A DNA stretch of 45,758 nt from Membranihabitans maritimus (GTDB taxonomy: Bacteria; Bacteroidota; Bacteroidia; Chitinophagales; Saprospiraceae), in NCBI RefSeq assembly GCF_021729145.1, contig NZ_JAJSLW010000030.1, positions 1 to 45,758 of the forward strand. Reading direction: 5' to 3'. The translations under genes and the position numbers were made by a program. The notes below the pieces were generated by a model. That model was not told the origin of the DNA. It worked only from the letters and a program-made list of their open reading frames with translations, and did no database searches. This document shows, one piece after another, positions 17,214 through 26,071 of the stretch (its first letter is position 1; each line of letters opens with the position of its first letter).

Positions 17214-18302
17214 TTAGTCGAATGTGGGATAATCTGTATATCCTTTTTCACCAGGGGAGTAAAAAGTTGCAGGATTTGCTTCTGCGATATCCCACTGGTT
17301 TTTCAATCTTTCTACAAAATCCGGATTTGATATTAGCGGTCTGCCGAATGAAATCAAATCAGCCTGACCGGAAGAAATAGCATGTTCTGCACGTTCCAGG
17401 TCATATCCACCATTTAGAATGATAGTATTAGAAAATATTTCGCGTATTTTAGACAATAGAGAAGGTCCGTTGTCTTGATTCAATGAAGGGCCTTCTACAA
17501 GATGGATGTAATTTATGTCAAGACTATTGAGCTTTTCCACCAGGTGTTGATACGTTTCGTAAACATTGTCATACAAAGGCATATCATTAAATGTGTTGAA
17601 AGGGGATAAACGAATTCCTACTTTTTTCGCCCCTATTCTTTGGACTACTGCTTTGGTAACTTCATATACATATCGAATTCGATTTTCAAGGCTCCCTCCG
17701 AAAGTATCATTCCTTTTATTTACTTCCGGGTTTAAAAATTGTTCCAAGAGATAGCCGTTGGCCCCATGAAGTTCAATGCCATCGAAACCTGCATTAATAG
17801 CGTTTTCTGCAGCCTGCGTAAATTCATTAATTGATTGATTGATATCTTCCAGGCTCATAGCTTCGGGTATGGGAAACGGTTGCATACCGGATTGGTCAGT
17901 CCACATTTCACCGGAAGGACGAACGGCTGAGGGTGCTAATATTCTGGCACCTTCGGGCATGTTTTCTTTATGGGATATTCTACCGGTGTGCATTAGTTGC
18001 ATAAATATCTTTCCTTCCTTTTTATGTACAGTGGTAGAAATTTTTTTCCATTTGTCGGTTTGTAAATTCGAATATATCCCCGGGATACTGGAATATCCCA
18101 ATCCGTTGGGAGAGGGTGATGTCCCTTCTGTTATGATCAATCCCACGGAAGCACGTTGGCCGTAGTATGTTGCCATTAGATCATTGGGAAGGTTATTAAT
18201 GGCCCTGGAGCGCGTCATAGGGGCCATGACAATTTTGTTCTTCAGGTGTAAGTCTTTTGAAGTAAGCTCCTGGAGTGCGTTGTATTGGGTCTTTGTTGTC
18301 AT
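17214..18302 (-). CDS. Old Yellow Enzyme family flavin oxidoreductase (alkene reductase)
   Basis: 362 residues from the ATG at 18302; the in-frame ATG at 18365 would add a 21-residue extension without family match. FMN-barrel motifs are visible: MAPMTRSRA, YYGQRASVGLIITEGTSPSP, then DGIELHGANGYLLEQFLNP with substrate- and flavin-binding residues, FGGSLENRIRYVYE, and a C-terminal SFGRPLISNPDFVERL. It reduces the C=C bond of electron-poor enones, maleimides or nitro compounds using NAD(P)H. It is 69 bases downstream of a MarR-type regulator on the same strand, the common arrangement for electrophile-responsive reductases. Confidence 0.95.
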   Translation of the reverse strand: MTTKTQYNALQELTSKDLHLKNKIVMAPMTRSRAINNLPNDLMATYYGQRASVGLIITEGTSPSPNGLGYSSIPGIYSNLQTDKWKKISTTVHKKEGKIFMQLMHTGRISHKENMPEGARILAPSAVRPSGEMWTDQSGMQPFPIPEAMSLEDINQSINEFTQAAENAINAGFDGIELHGANGYLLEQFLNPEVNKRNDTFGGSLENRIRYVYEVTKAVVQRIGAKKVGIRLSPFNTFNDMPLYDNVYETYQHLVEKLNSLDINYIHLVEGPSLNQDNGPSLLSKIREIFSNTIILNGGYDLERAEHAISSGQADLISFGRPLISNPDFVERLKNQWDIAEANPATFYSPGEKGYTDYPTFD

Positions 18303-18371
18303 AGTAAAATAGTGTTTAAATAAAATATGTTTAACTGTTAATAGTTTAAACGAATATTTGTTCAAAAAATT

Positions 18372-18821
18372 TTAGCTTCTTAATTTGTCCAGTAGATCAG
18401 AGAGTTGATTTGCTTCTTCATCTGTCAGGTTGTAGAGGAATTGATTATAATTACTCAGTTCCGGATCTATTTGCTTTAGAAGGTCCAATCCTTTCTCCGT
18501 AATGGATAATTCTACTTCTCTTCTATTATTTTCATTAACGCCTCTTGTAATTAATTCTTTTGCGACCAATCGATTTCCTAATCTTGTTACGTCAGGATTT
18601 TTGTCGAGCATAACTGATTTTACTTCACTGCAAATAGCAGATCGGTTTTCTCTTCCACGTAATATTCTGAGGACATTAAATTGTTGATGTGTTATCCCAA
18701 ATTTTTTTATCACCTGATTGACCCGGCCCATTAGTTGATTGTGGGTGTAAACAAGGTTAATCCATGCCTTTGCTTGAGGGTCTTTAAACTTCTTTTGCTG
18801 TATGGCTTCTTCTATTTTCAT
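18372..18821 (-). CDS. MarR-family transcriptional regulator
   Basis: 149 residues. The winged helix-turn-helix is visible from QFNVLRILRGRE through MLDKNPDVTRLGNRLVAKELI (recognition helix) and RREVELSITEKGLDLL (wing), with dimerisation helices at both ends. It probably represses the OYE gene that follows and its own promoter, with relief by an electrophile or oxidant; this is family-based inference. The 245-base gap to the divergent T9SS gene at 19067 would hold the operator. Confidence 0.92.
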   Translation of the reverse strand: MKIEEAIQQKKFKDPQAKAWINLVYTHNQLMGRVNQVIKKFGITHQQFNVLRILRGRENRSAICSEVKSVMLDKNPDVTRLGNRLVAKELITRGVNENNRREVELSITEKGLDLLKQIDPELSNYNQFLYNLTDEEANQLSDLLDKLRS

Positions 18822-19066
18822 AGTTCAAATATAAGTAATTAAATCAATTTCAAATGTTGTGAAAACAAATGTTGTTAAGACGAAATTAACAATTCTTTGA
18901 TTTTAAGAGTCTTCATCAACGTATTATCTATTATTAGCCACAATGAATATAAAAGTAAGCTTTATGTACCTTGTTTAATTATAATGAAGGCGTAATTGGC
19001 GTGTTAAATTGTTGTGCTATTTTTGAATTTTCAATAACATTTTCTTACATTAATTGAAAAATCATC

Positions 19067-20797
19067 GTGGTGAAAAATTTGCTTTTTATTTTATTAAACT
19101 TCCTATTTGTTCCTTTTGTCCATGGGCAAATAGAAAATATCGAAGCAGATTCTCAAACTTTTTATTTTAATAGCGTTGTAAACGCATCAGGCGGATATGT
19201 ACTCGGGGGGGCAGAATCCAGTTGTAAAATAGCAAAAGTATGGTTTGTTGATTCTGTAAACCAGGATATTGTGAGTGAAAAAACCTTGCTTTGGCCGGGT
19301 AATAGTTATGGAGAGGTGGTTGATATCAATAGGACGGATACGGGGTTTCTGGTTCTTACAGAGCAAAGATTGGCCGACGATGTAGGCAGTCCGCAGTTGG
19401 TTTTGTATTCATTGGATGAGGATCTTGTCGCGGTTGACTCTTTCAATTACGGGGAGCGTAGTTTCAATATCGAGGAATTTTATTTGCTTGGAAGTTCCAT
19501 CCTGTACAAAACTGCTGATACTTTGTATCATAGGATAATGGAACATAATGTACTGTTTTCAACACCCGTTGATGCCTCAAACCAGGATCTGGTTCCCCTT
19601 CTCTACGATATTTATACCTTTCAGGATACTCTTATAGTATCCTATAAAACCAATCTTGCATCCGATACGATAGTTATGGAGCAACCTATTCTGGACCTAA
19701 CTTCTACGGGTTGTTTTGAACAGGAAGTGGATTCTGCCGGAATCCTATTTGCATTAACGGATTCTTCAATTCTTCGTTTCCAGGATAGCACATGGAAGGA
19801 ATTCCCTATTGCTCAATCCCTGGAGAGAATCCATTGGGACCCGTTTCGCAACCAGGTGGCAGGAATTGACTCTTTGAATAATTTTTATTTGTACGACATC
19901 GATTCATTTTACCTGACAGACTCCGTTTCTTTATTTTACAGATCGTACTATAATGAAAAATTGAATTGGAGGCCATTCACTAATGGTATTTGGGGAAGGA
20001 CGGGAACCACAGGAGTCAGTTTTGAGACATTGGATTCCGAAAAATACAGGAATACTACAAGCCAGGAATTTGGCTTTTACCAGTTTTTCAACCCCGATCA
20101 CCAGGAAGAAATAAGCTTGGATCGCCCGGATTTGTCCCTCGACAGTGTGTGGTTGATTGATTCATTCTACCTTGGAGAGTCCCAGGTGATGAATGGAGAT
20201 ACACTATATAAAGACAGTAATGAATTGGGGAAAGTAGGATTATCGGTTTCCAATAACGGACCTGATACCATTTTTATCTTGAGTTCGGGAACCAATCAAC
20301 TCGGAGCAAGCAATTGTTCGAAAGCATATGTATATATAAGTGACTCCATAGAACTATCGTATGATGCTGCATCATACGATACGAATTTCGCTGTCTTCTC
20401 GGATCCGTATATTTCGTCTGTTGATCAAACCCGGGACTTGGTGATATATTCCGGATTTCCTAACAAAAGATATGATGCGGCTTTTGAGGACAACATTCGT
20501 TTGCTAACCCATGGTTACATTATGACCGGTGCTAACAATCAACCACTTATCAAATCATCTGATCTGAAGGTCTTTCCCAATCCTTCTAAAGGAGACATAA
20601 CTATAGAATGGAACGGAGATAAACCAATTAAGAATATCGATATAATTAATTCTTCAGGAAAGATTGTCAGTCAAATTCCTTTGGAAGCACCGATTCGGTT
20701 GACATCAATAAGACCGAACGTGAATCCGGGTTTGTATTTTATAAAAATTGATATCTCGGAAGGTTATATAATAAAAAAAGTACTTTTTACCCAGTAA
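19067..20797 (+). CDS. T9SS type A sorting domain-containing secreted protein
   Basis: 576 residues. The start is a tandem GTG GTG (19067 and 19070); no ATG is nearby. A signal peptide ends VPFVHG before QIEN. The body is beta-rich and Asp/Ser-rich with no enzyme motif I can name, perhaps a beta-propeller-like or adhesive domain, as several segments have spaced YxLD/DSF patterns. The last ~75 residues are a T9SS type A sorting domain (LKVFPNPSKGDITIEW, IDIINSSGKIVSQ, GLYFIKIDISEG, KKVLFTQ). So it is exported through Sec, then T9SS. It starts a plus-strand run of genes and is divergent from the MarR gene. Confidence 0.88.
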   Translation: MVKNLLFILLNFLFVPFVHGQIENIEADSQTFYFNSVVNASGGYVLGGAESSCKIAKVWFVDSVNQDIVSEKTLLWPGNSYGEVVDINRTDTGFLVLTEQRLADDVGSPQLVLYSLDEDLVAVDSFNYGERSFNIEEFYLLGSSILYKTADTLYHRIMEHNVLFSTPVDASNQDLVPLLYDIYTFQDTLIVSYKTNLASDTIVMEQPILDLTSTGCFEQEVDSAGILFALTDSSILRFQDSTWKEFPIAQSLERIHWDPFRNQVAGIDSLNNFYLYDIDSFYLTDSVSLFYRSYYNEKLNWRPFTNGIWGRTGTTGVSFETLDSEKYRNTTSQEFGFYQFFNPDHQEEISLDRPDLSLDSVWLIDSFYLGESQVMNGDTLYKDSNELGKVGLSVSNNGPDTIFILSSGTNQLGASNCSKAYVYISDSIELSYDAASYDTNFAVFSDPYISSVDQTRDLVIYSGFPNKRYDAAFEDNIRLLTHGYIMTGANNQPLIKSSDLKVFPNPSKGDITIEWNGDKPIKNIDIINSSGKIVSQIPLEAPIRLTSIRPNVNPGLYFIKIDISEGYIIKKVLFTQ

Positions 20798-20838
20798 TTC
20801 AACAAAACAATGTAATAGATTGCAAAAAATTTCATTTT

Positions 20839-21783
20839 ATGGAGAACAGGTTTAGAATTATTGTAGTTGCTTTTTTAAGTATTTTTTGTACTTGTTTACT
20901 ATTTAGTCAGCAAGGTCCGATTAAAATATCATATGATAAAAATAAATCAGGTAGTGTATTTATAAAGTATAGAAAAAGTAAACCAGGTAGTTATTTTTTT
21001 ATTTTGACATTTGACCATTTACATAATACTTATAGCTCCGGATACAAAGGGGTTATAAAGGATCCATTTGGGAAGTTGGTAACCCTTAAACCAGAGGATA
21101 GATATAAGGGCATTAATTTCTCGTATAAAACATCCAGTACGAGGGGGATACCAAACCCTTCAGTAGATAGTTCTATTATTTATTCTTTGCCATTTAGACC
21201 GGGATTGAACGTAGGGGTTGAAGTGATAGAAGATTTTGAAGAAAAGACTTATAAGGACAAAATTCAACCGAAAGACTGGCAAATACTACACTTTAAACTT
21301 CCAGACGGTGATACCGTAGTTGCTTCCAGAAAAGGTATGGTTGTAGCAGTCGAAAATCAAAATAATTACAATGACAGATCTGGTAGTTCGGTAGAACCAA
21401 GGGACATATTAGTAGAGCATGAAGACGGCACATTTGCGAGCTATGCCAGTAATGCTATCACGCATACATTTGTTGAACCCGGAGATAAAGTATTTCCTGG
21501 AACACCGCTAGGTCTTTTGGAAAATTCGGAAGAAGGCGATCCTATTGATTTATACTTTAAAACGTATTATTTAATATTAAAATCTCTTGATGATAAGAAC
21601 GAATCTATATTGTCTAATACGAATGCCGAATACCAGTATTTTTCCCCAACGTTCCAAACTTCAAAAGGGACTATGAAACTTGAAAATAACCAGGAATATG
21701 GCGCCGAAATGTCCAACATCATTATTTTTCAGGAACTTTCAAAAAGAGATCAACGGAAATGGATGAAAGAACATGCAAATTAG
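20839..21783 (+). CDS. M23 peptidase-like protein lacking zinc ligands
   Basis: 314 residues. N-terminal signal peptide (about 1-23, ends LFSQ). Residues ~147-245 follow the LytM/M23 fold order: HFKLPDGDTVVASRKGMVV, ILVEHEDGTFASYAS, VEPGDKVFPGTPLG, PIDLYF. In active M23 enzymes these segments carry the H-x3-D, YAH and HLH ligands. Here the first His is Trp147, the Asp is His151, YAH is YAS, and HLHF is DLYF. Zinc binding and peptidase activity therefore seem lost. It is probably a periplasmic binding or scaffold protein derived from an endopeptidase. The N-terminal ~130 residues match no family I know. It lies between the T9SS gene and the nitrilase-type gene. Confidence 0.75.
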   Translation: MENRFRIIVVAFLSIFCTCLLFSQQGPIKISYDKNKSGSVFIKYRKSKPGSYFFILTFDHLHNTYSSGYKGVIKDPFGKLVTLKPEDRYKGINFSYKTSSTRGIPNPSVDSSIIYSLPFRPGLNVGVEVIEDFEEKTYKDKIQPKDWQILHFKLPDGDTVVASRKGMVVAVENQNNYNDRSGSSVEPRDILVEHEDGTFASYASNAITHTFVEPGDKVFPGTPLGLLENSEEGDPIDLYFKTYYLILKSLDDKNESILSNTNAEYQYFSPTFQTSKGTMKLENNQEYGAEMSNIIIFQELSKRDQRKWMKEHAN

Positions 21784-21878
21784 ACAGAGGAGTTTTATTT
21801 TAACGGATAGTAAAAATTATTGTTTCAAGTATCTTAGGAACTTGTTCTCAAACCACTTTAGGGCCTAAAAAAATAGCA

Positions 21879-22607
21879 ATGAAAATAGCAATTGCTCAAA
21901 TAGAACCCGTTATTGGAAACATTCCTGCTAATATAGAAAAGCATACTAAGTTGGTTAACCGCGCGATTTCATTAAGGTCAGATGCGATTTTCTTCCCTGA
22001 ATTATCACTAACAGGGTATGAACCCACGATATCAAAAAGATTAGCCAGTAACCAACAGGATAAAAGGTTAGATGTTCTACAGAAATTAAGTGATGAGAAT
22101 ACTATAACTATCGGCGCCGGGTTGCCGACAAAAGACCACTTCGGTATTCGGATAAGTATGGTGATTTTCCAACCAGACCAACCCCGAAAAACCTATTCAA
22201 AACAACTATTGCATGAAGATGAAAAGCCTTATTTCGTTAATGGGAAGCAGCAATTATCTATTGCTGTAAAGGGTGAAATAATTGTCCCCGGAATTTGCTA
22301 TGAATGTTTTCAACCTCAGCATTTTAGTATGACTGTTGAATCCGGAGCAGATATTTATTTAGCTAGTGTTGCAAAGTCGCTAAGTGGAATGAAAGAGGCA
22401 GAGGAATACTTTTCGGAGAAGGCACAGCAATACAATCTACTAGTCGCCCTTTCCAACAGCATCGGGCTTTGCGATGATTTTGTAAGTTGCGGAAAGTCTT
22501 CCATATGGAATAAAGATGGTAAATTAATTGGACAAATGGATACTGACATCGAAGGAATTATGGTTTTTAATACAGATGTCAATGAAATTGTAAAACAGTA
22601 TTCATAA
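21879..22607 (+). CDS. Carbon-nitrogen hydrolase (nitrilase superfamily)
   Basis: 242 residues. The catalytic triad is in place: Glu41 in FPELSLTGYEP, Lys108 in YSKQLLHEDEKPYF and Cys140 in PGICYE. The family cleaves amides, N-carbamoyl compounds or nitriles; the substrate is unknown. From the ATG at 21879 it is cytoplasmic. The same frame is open upstream to 21804 and encodes a lipoprotein-like leader (KIIVSSILGTCSQTT) that has no ATG, GTG or TTG start, so an exported ancestor is possible. Weak coupling to neighbours: 95 bases after the M23-like gene and 22 before the META gene. Confidence 0.9.
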   Translation: MKIAIAQIEPVIGNIPANIEKHTKLVNRAISLRSDAIFFPELSLTGYEPTISKRLASNQQDKRLDVLQKLSDENTITIGAGLPTKDHFGIRISMVIFQPDQPRKTYSKQLLHEDEKPYFVNGKQQLSIAVKGEIIVPGICYECFQPQHFSMTVESGADIYLASVAKSLSGMKEAEEYFSEKAQQYNLLVALSNSIGLCDDFVSCGKSSIWNKDGKLIGQMDTDIEGIMVFNTDVNEIVKQYS

Positions 22608-22629
22608 TGTCTATTATAAACCTTCTGAG

Positions 22630-23304
22630 ATGAAAATGTTTGAATATATTTTTGGAATTTTTTCTTTTACTCTTCTATTATCATGCGGACCTGATTATCA
22701 GACCTCTACTTTTTGGATCAGTGGATTTAAGACTGAATGTGCTGCTGGTGCCGGGGAAAAACGTTGTTTGTTAATTAATAAAAATACCAATCCAGGTAAA
22801 GGGTCCTGGGAATATTTTTATTCAGATATTGACGGACTTGAATTCAAGTCCGGAGCCTTACAACAAATAAAAGTAAAAGTTATTCCCCGAGAAAATGTTC
22901 CTGCAGATGCTTCTTCTTTAAAGTATGAATTGATTGAATTCGTTGATGAGCAAGAAGACCCTAGAGTTGCATTGAATGATATATGGGTGGCAGTGAATAT
23001 AGACGGTAAGCCTGTTGAAAGCGACACAAATCGTCCCAGGTTGGAATTAAATTTAACCCAAATGAAAATCTATGGTTTTGATGGGTGCAATAATTACAAT
23101 GGACCGGTACAAAACTTGTCCCTGGAAGATATTTCCTTTGGAAACCTGTTATCAACTCGAAAAATGTGTGTTGATCAAATGGAAACGGCTGATGCTTTCC
23201 AAAAGGCCCTCTCCAGGTCTTCCCATTTTGTCAGGGAAGGACTGACCCTTTCTTTACAAAGCTCTACCGGTGCAGAGTTACTTGAATTCAGAAAAGTGGA
23301 TTAA
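22630..23304 (+). CDS. Lipoprotein with DUF4377 and META domains
   Basis: 224 residues. A lipoprotein signal with Cys at residue ~19 (LLLSCGPDY). Residues ~25-105 are DUF4377-like (CLLINKN, WEYFYSDIDGLEFKSG, PADASSLKYEL), and ~115-220 a META domain as in HslJ (LNDIWVAVNIDG, PRLELNLTQMKIYGFDGCNNYNG, RKMC). These domains occur in outer-membrane or periplasmic lipoproteins involved in heat shock or antibiotic tolerance in Enterobacteria; no activity is known. Separated by 22 bases from the nitrilase gene, so they may be co-transcribed. Confidence 0.85.
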   Translation: MKMFEYIFGIFSFTLLLSCGPDYQTSTFWISGFKTECAAGAGEKRCLLINKNTNPGKGSWEYFYSDIDGLEFKSGALQQIKVKVIPRENVPADASSLKYELIEFVDEQEDPRVALNDIWVAVNIDGKPVESDTNRPRLELNLTQMKIYGFDGCNNYNGPVQNLSLEDISFGNLLSTRKMCVDQMETADAFQKALSRSSHFVREGLTLSLQSSTGAELLEFRKVD

Positions 23305-23308
23305 GGTA

Positions 23309-23440
23309 TTTTACAGATTAATTAACGGTGTATTTATTGAAATGATTGACACCAAAATGCCTGGAATTTATCTTATAAAATTAGCAGGCAGGTGAATTAT
23401 GCGAAATCCTTAAAGGATAAACCCTAAATTCGCTGGATGC
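23309..23440 (+). pseudogene. Possible remnant of a T9SS C-terminal sorting domain
   Basis: In the frame of the ATG at 23342 the sequence reads LINGVFIEMIDTKMPGIYLIKLAGR then a stop at 23393-23395 or so. GIYLIKLAG is the usual final-strand motif of T9SS type A domains. In another frame the bases directly after continue as VNYAKSLKDKP, which would fit the basic tail of such a domain if one frameshift is assumed. No upstream coding part survives. The call is tentative, since the stretch is short. Confidence 0.3.
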
Positions 23441-23449
23441 AAAATAAGA

Positions 23450-24868
23450 ATGAAAATGAGTGAAGCAAATTCTGACAAAGAAGTTACCCAGTTATTTGAA
23501 ATTCAAAAAGAAAATGCAGAGGCGGTCAAAAGGACATCAGCTAAGGAACGAAAGCTTAAATTAAAAAGATTGTATAATGCAATCCTTGCACATCGAGAAC
23601 CTTTACATGATGCGCTATGGAAAGATTTGCGTAAACCAGGAACAGAAACGGATATAACTGAAATTCACCCTACGCTTGTGGAGTTTCGCTTTGCTATGCG
23701 GAATCTCAAAAATTGGATGAAGATAAAAAGTGTCAAGACGCCGATATTGTTATTAGGTGCGAAATCTCAAATTCAATATGAGCCCAAAGGTTGTTGTCTG
23801 ATCATGTCCCCTTGGAATTATCCATTTCAACTTTCATTTGCACCACTTATATCAGCTATTTCAGCAGGAAATACAGTAATTCTAAAGCCCTCAGAATTCG
23901 CGGAAAATACGTCGCGAATCATTAAAGAGATAATAGAGGGGTGTTTCGGACCAGAAGAAGTAGCTGTTGTGGAAGGTGGTGTTGACGTAGCTACTCAGCT
24001 ATTAAGGCAGAAATTTGACCATATTTTTTTTACGGGTTCTCCGGAAGTAGGCCGTATCGTTATGGCAGAAGCAGCAAAAAACTTAACCGGGGTAACCCTT
24101 GAACTAGGAGGTAAATCACCGGCGATTGTGGATGAAACAGCAGTTATTGAAAAAAGTGCGGGTAGAATTGCCTGGGCTAAATTTATCAATGCTGGACAAA
24201 CATGTATTGCCCCGGACTATGTGTTGGTTCACGAAACCCGCAGATCTGAATTTCTTCTGGGGTTGAGAAAAGCCATTGAAGATAGTTATGGTGAAGAACA
24301 AAATAAGTCAACAGATTATGTCCGAATAATAAATGAAAAACATTTTAGAAGAATTAAATCGTATGTAGACTCATGTATAATGCAAGGGGGAAATATTGTA
24401 TACGGGGGGAAATTTGATGAGGAGACCCGGTATATCCAACCAACAATAATTTGTGATTTACCGATAGATGGTAATTTAATGAAAAACGAAATTTTTGGTC
24501 CCGTATTACCGGTATTGTTTTATAATTCAAACGAAGAAGCTGTAAATATAATTAGGTGTTTTCCAAAACCGCTTGCATTGTATATTTATAGTAAGGACAA
24601 GCGAAATACGGATTATTTTTTAAGAAATACTACTTCAGGTGGTGTTTGTATAAACACATCAGCTATCCATGCCGGAAACCCCTACCTTCCTTTCGGGGGA
24701 GTAAATGAGAGTGGAATTGGCAAGTCCAGGGGATTCTATGGGTTTAAGGAATTTTCAAATGAGCGCGGTATAATGAAGCAAAGAAGACAAAGCGTTATAG
24801 AATGGATACGGCCACCCTATACAAAGGAGAAGCAAAAAATGCTAGATTGGTTAATTGAACGTTTATGA
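23450..24868 (+). CDS. Aldehyde dehydrogenase, class 3-like
   Basis: 472 residues, short form typical of fatty-aldehyde/class 3 ALDH. Motifs: YEPKGCCLIMSPWNYPFQL, NTVILKPSEFAENTS, FFTGSPEVG, LELGGKSPAIV with the general-base Glu, GQTCIAPDYVLV with the catalytic Cys, and EIFGPVLPV. It oxidises an aldehyde to a carboxylate with NAD(P)+. The C-terminus (EKQKMLDWLIERL) is an amphipathic tail that could touch the membrane. The start could be Met1 or Met3. The SDR gene follows after 73 bases, and the pair may act on the same alcohol/aldehyde. Confidence 0.95.
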   Translation: MKMSEANSDKEVTQLFEIQKENAEAVKRTSAKERKLKLKRLYNAILAHREPLHDALWKDLRKPGTETDITEIHPTLVEFRFAMRNLKNWMKIKSVKTPILLLGAKSQIQYEPKGCCLIMSPWNYPFQLSFAPLISAISAGNTVILKPSEFAENTSRIIKEIIEGCFGPEEVAVVEGGVDVATQLLRQKFDHIFFTGSPEVGRIVMAEAAKNLTGVTLELGGKSPAIVDETAVIEKSAGRIAWAKFINAGQTCIAPDYVLVHETRRSEFLLGLRKAIEDSYGEEQNKSTDYVRIINEKHFRRIKSYVDSCIMQGGNIVYGGKFDEETRYIQPTIICDLPIDGNLMKNEIFGPVLPVLFYNSNEEAVNIIRCFPKPLALYIYSKDKRNTDYFLRNTTSGGVCINTSAIHAGNPYLPFGGVNESGIGKSRGFYGFKEFSNERGIMKQRRQSVIEWIRPPYTKEKQKMLDWLIERL

Positions 24869-24941
24869 AAATGTAAAAAAGTTAACCCCGGAATTAAACA
24901 GGAAAAAAAGTTAATTACAACAACAAAAATTTGAAAATGAT

Positions 24942-25715
24942 ATGGGTTTTCATGGCAATATTGCAGTTGTTACAGGGGGGGCAAGTGGCATTGGACTGGA
25001 GCACGTTTTGCAAATGGCGAAGCAAGGAAGTACCGTAGCAGTGATTGATATAGAAGACTCGCTAAAGGGTTTTTCTTCCTTTTCGGATAAAATTCTTCCT
25101 TTTCGATGTGATGTTACAGAGCTAAGTCAGGTTCGGAATACAATAGAAGAAATTGAGGAGAGTATTGGTGCAATCGATCGGCTTATCCACTGTGCAGCTA
25201 TAATGCCAGGGGGATTGTTGTCAGATACTCCCACGGAAGAGATTGACCGTGTAATGAAGGTTAATTATTTAGGAATGGTAAATACTGTTCAATCGGTATT
25301 ACCCTATTTGTTGAAAAGGGATTCAGGTGACCTGATAGTTTATGGCTCTGTAGCGGGAATAGTAGAATCCAGACGGTTTGGAGCCTATGGAGCAAGTAAA
25401 TCTGCAACCAACTTTTTTATGAAGGTACTTATGTCTGAAAATGAGGGTTCGGGAGTTCGGTTTCTTTTGGTTTGCCCACCGGCAGTAGATACCCCGTTGA
25501 TCAATCAAGCTAAGAACAATGGTCCAGAATTTTTGCAGGACATACAATCTACCCGAAAACATTTGGTTTCTCCTGATTTTGTCGTCAAAAAAGTGGAGGA
25601 AAGTTTGGAAAAAGGGAAAAAAATTTGCTATCCCGGACCTGCCAAATGGGTTCAGATTTTTTATCCATTATTTCCAGGGTTAATTGAGAAAATCGTAAAC
25701 AGTGGAAACATGTAA
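24942..25715 (+). CDS. Short-chain dehydrogenase/reductase
   Basis: 257 residues. Classical SDR: cofactor motif TGGASGIG near the N-terminus, an aspartate at the end of strand 2 (VIDIED) favouring NAD(H), HCAAIMPGG in the NAG position, and the active-site YGASK with the preceding Ser in VYGSVAG. Substrate unknown; a long-chain alcohol or ketone is possible given the neighbouring ALDH. No membrane helix is evident except a weakly hydrophobic C-terminal segment (FYPLFPGLIEKIV). Confidence 0.93.
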   Translation: MGFHGNIAVVTGGASGIGLEHVLQMAKQGSTVAVIDIEDSLKGFSSFSDKILPFRCDVTELSQVRNTIEEIEESIGAIDRLIHCAAIMPGGLLSDTPTEEIDRVMKVNYLGMVNTVQSVLPYLLKRDSGDLIVYGSVAGIVESRRFGAYGASKSATNFFMKVLMSENEGSGVRFLLVCPPAVDTPLINQAKNNGPEFLQDIQSTRKHLVSPDFVVKKVEESLEKGKKICYPGPAKWVQIFYPLFPGLIEKIVNSGNM

Positions 25716-26071
25716 TATCCTTTTTGAAGGCGTAGGGTTCCCAACCAAGTGAGGTGTTGATTAGCAATAATGCGGAATAGTACAGGACAAAAATCAAGAT
25801 TTTGGTATTGGTAAAAGTTGATTAAAATTCCCTTTTTGAGACTTTGAATAATTGAAACCAACCAAGCCTTGAAAAGTGGATACCAAGGGTTTGAATACAT
25901 ATGGCCTTTTGAAAGATAGAGACATAAGGAATGATCTGACCATATAAAGTGAGCAGAGGGGTCAATAATACATGAAAGGGAATAGCAGGCAAATCGGATT
26001 TTATAACATAAATATTTATCTTACTTTAGGATTTAATTCTTTATTGCACAAATATTTAAAGGTCATACGAT
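25716..26071. other. Intergenic stretch, no gene seen
   Basis: 356 bases between the SDR and MarC genes. ORFs on either strand here are continuations of shadow frames of the SDR or MarC gene. No RNA gene or clear hairpin. Confidence 0.5.
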
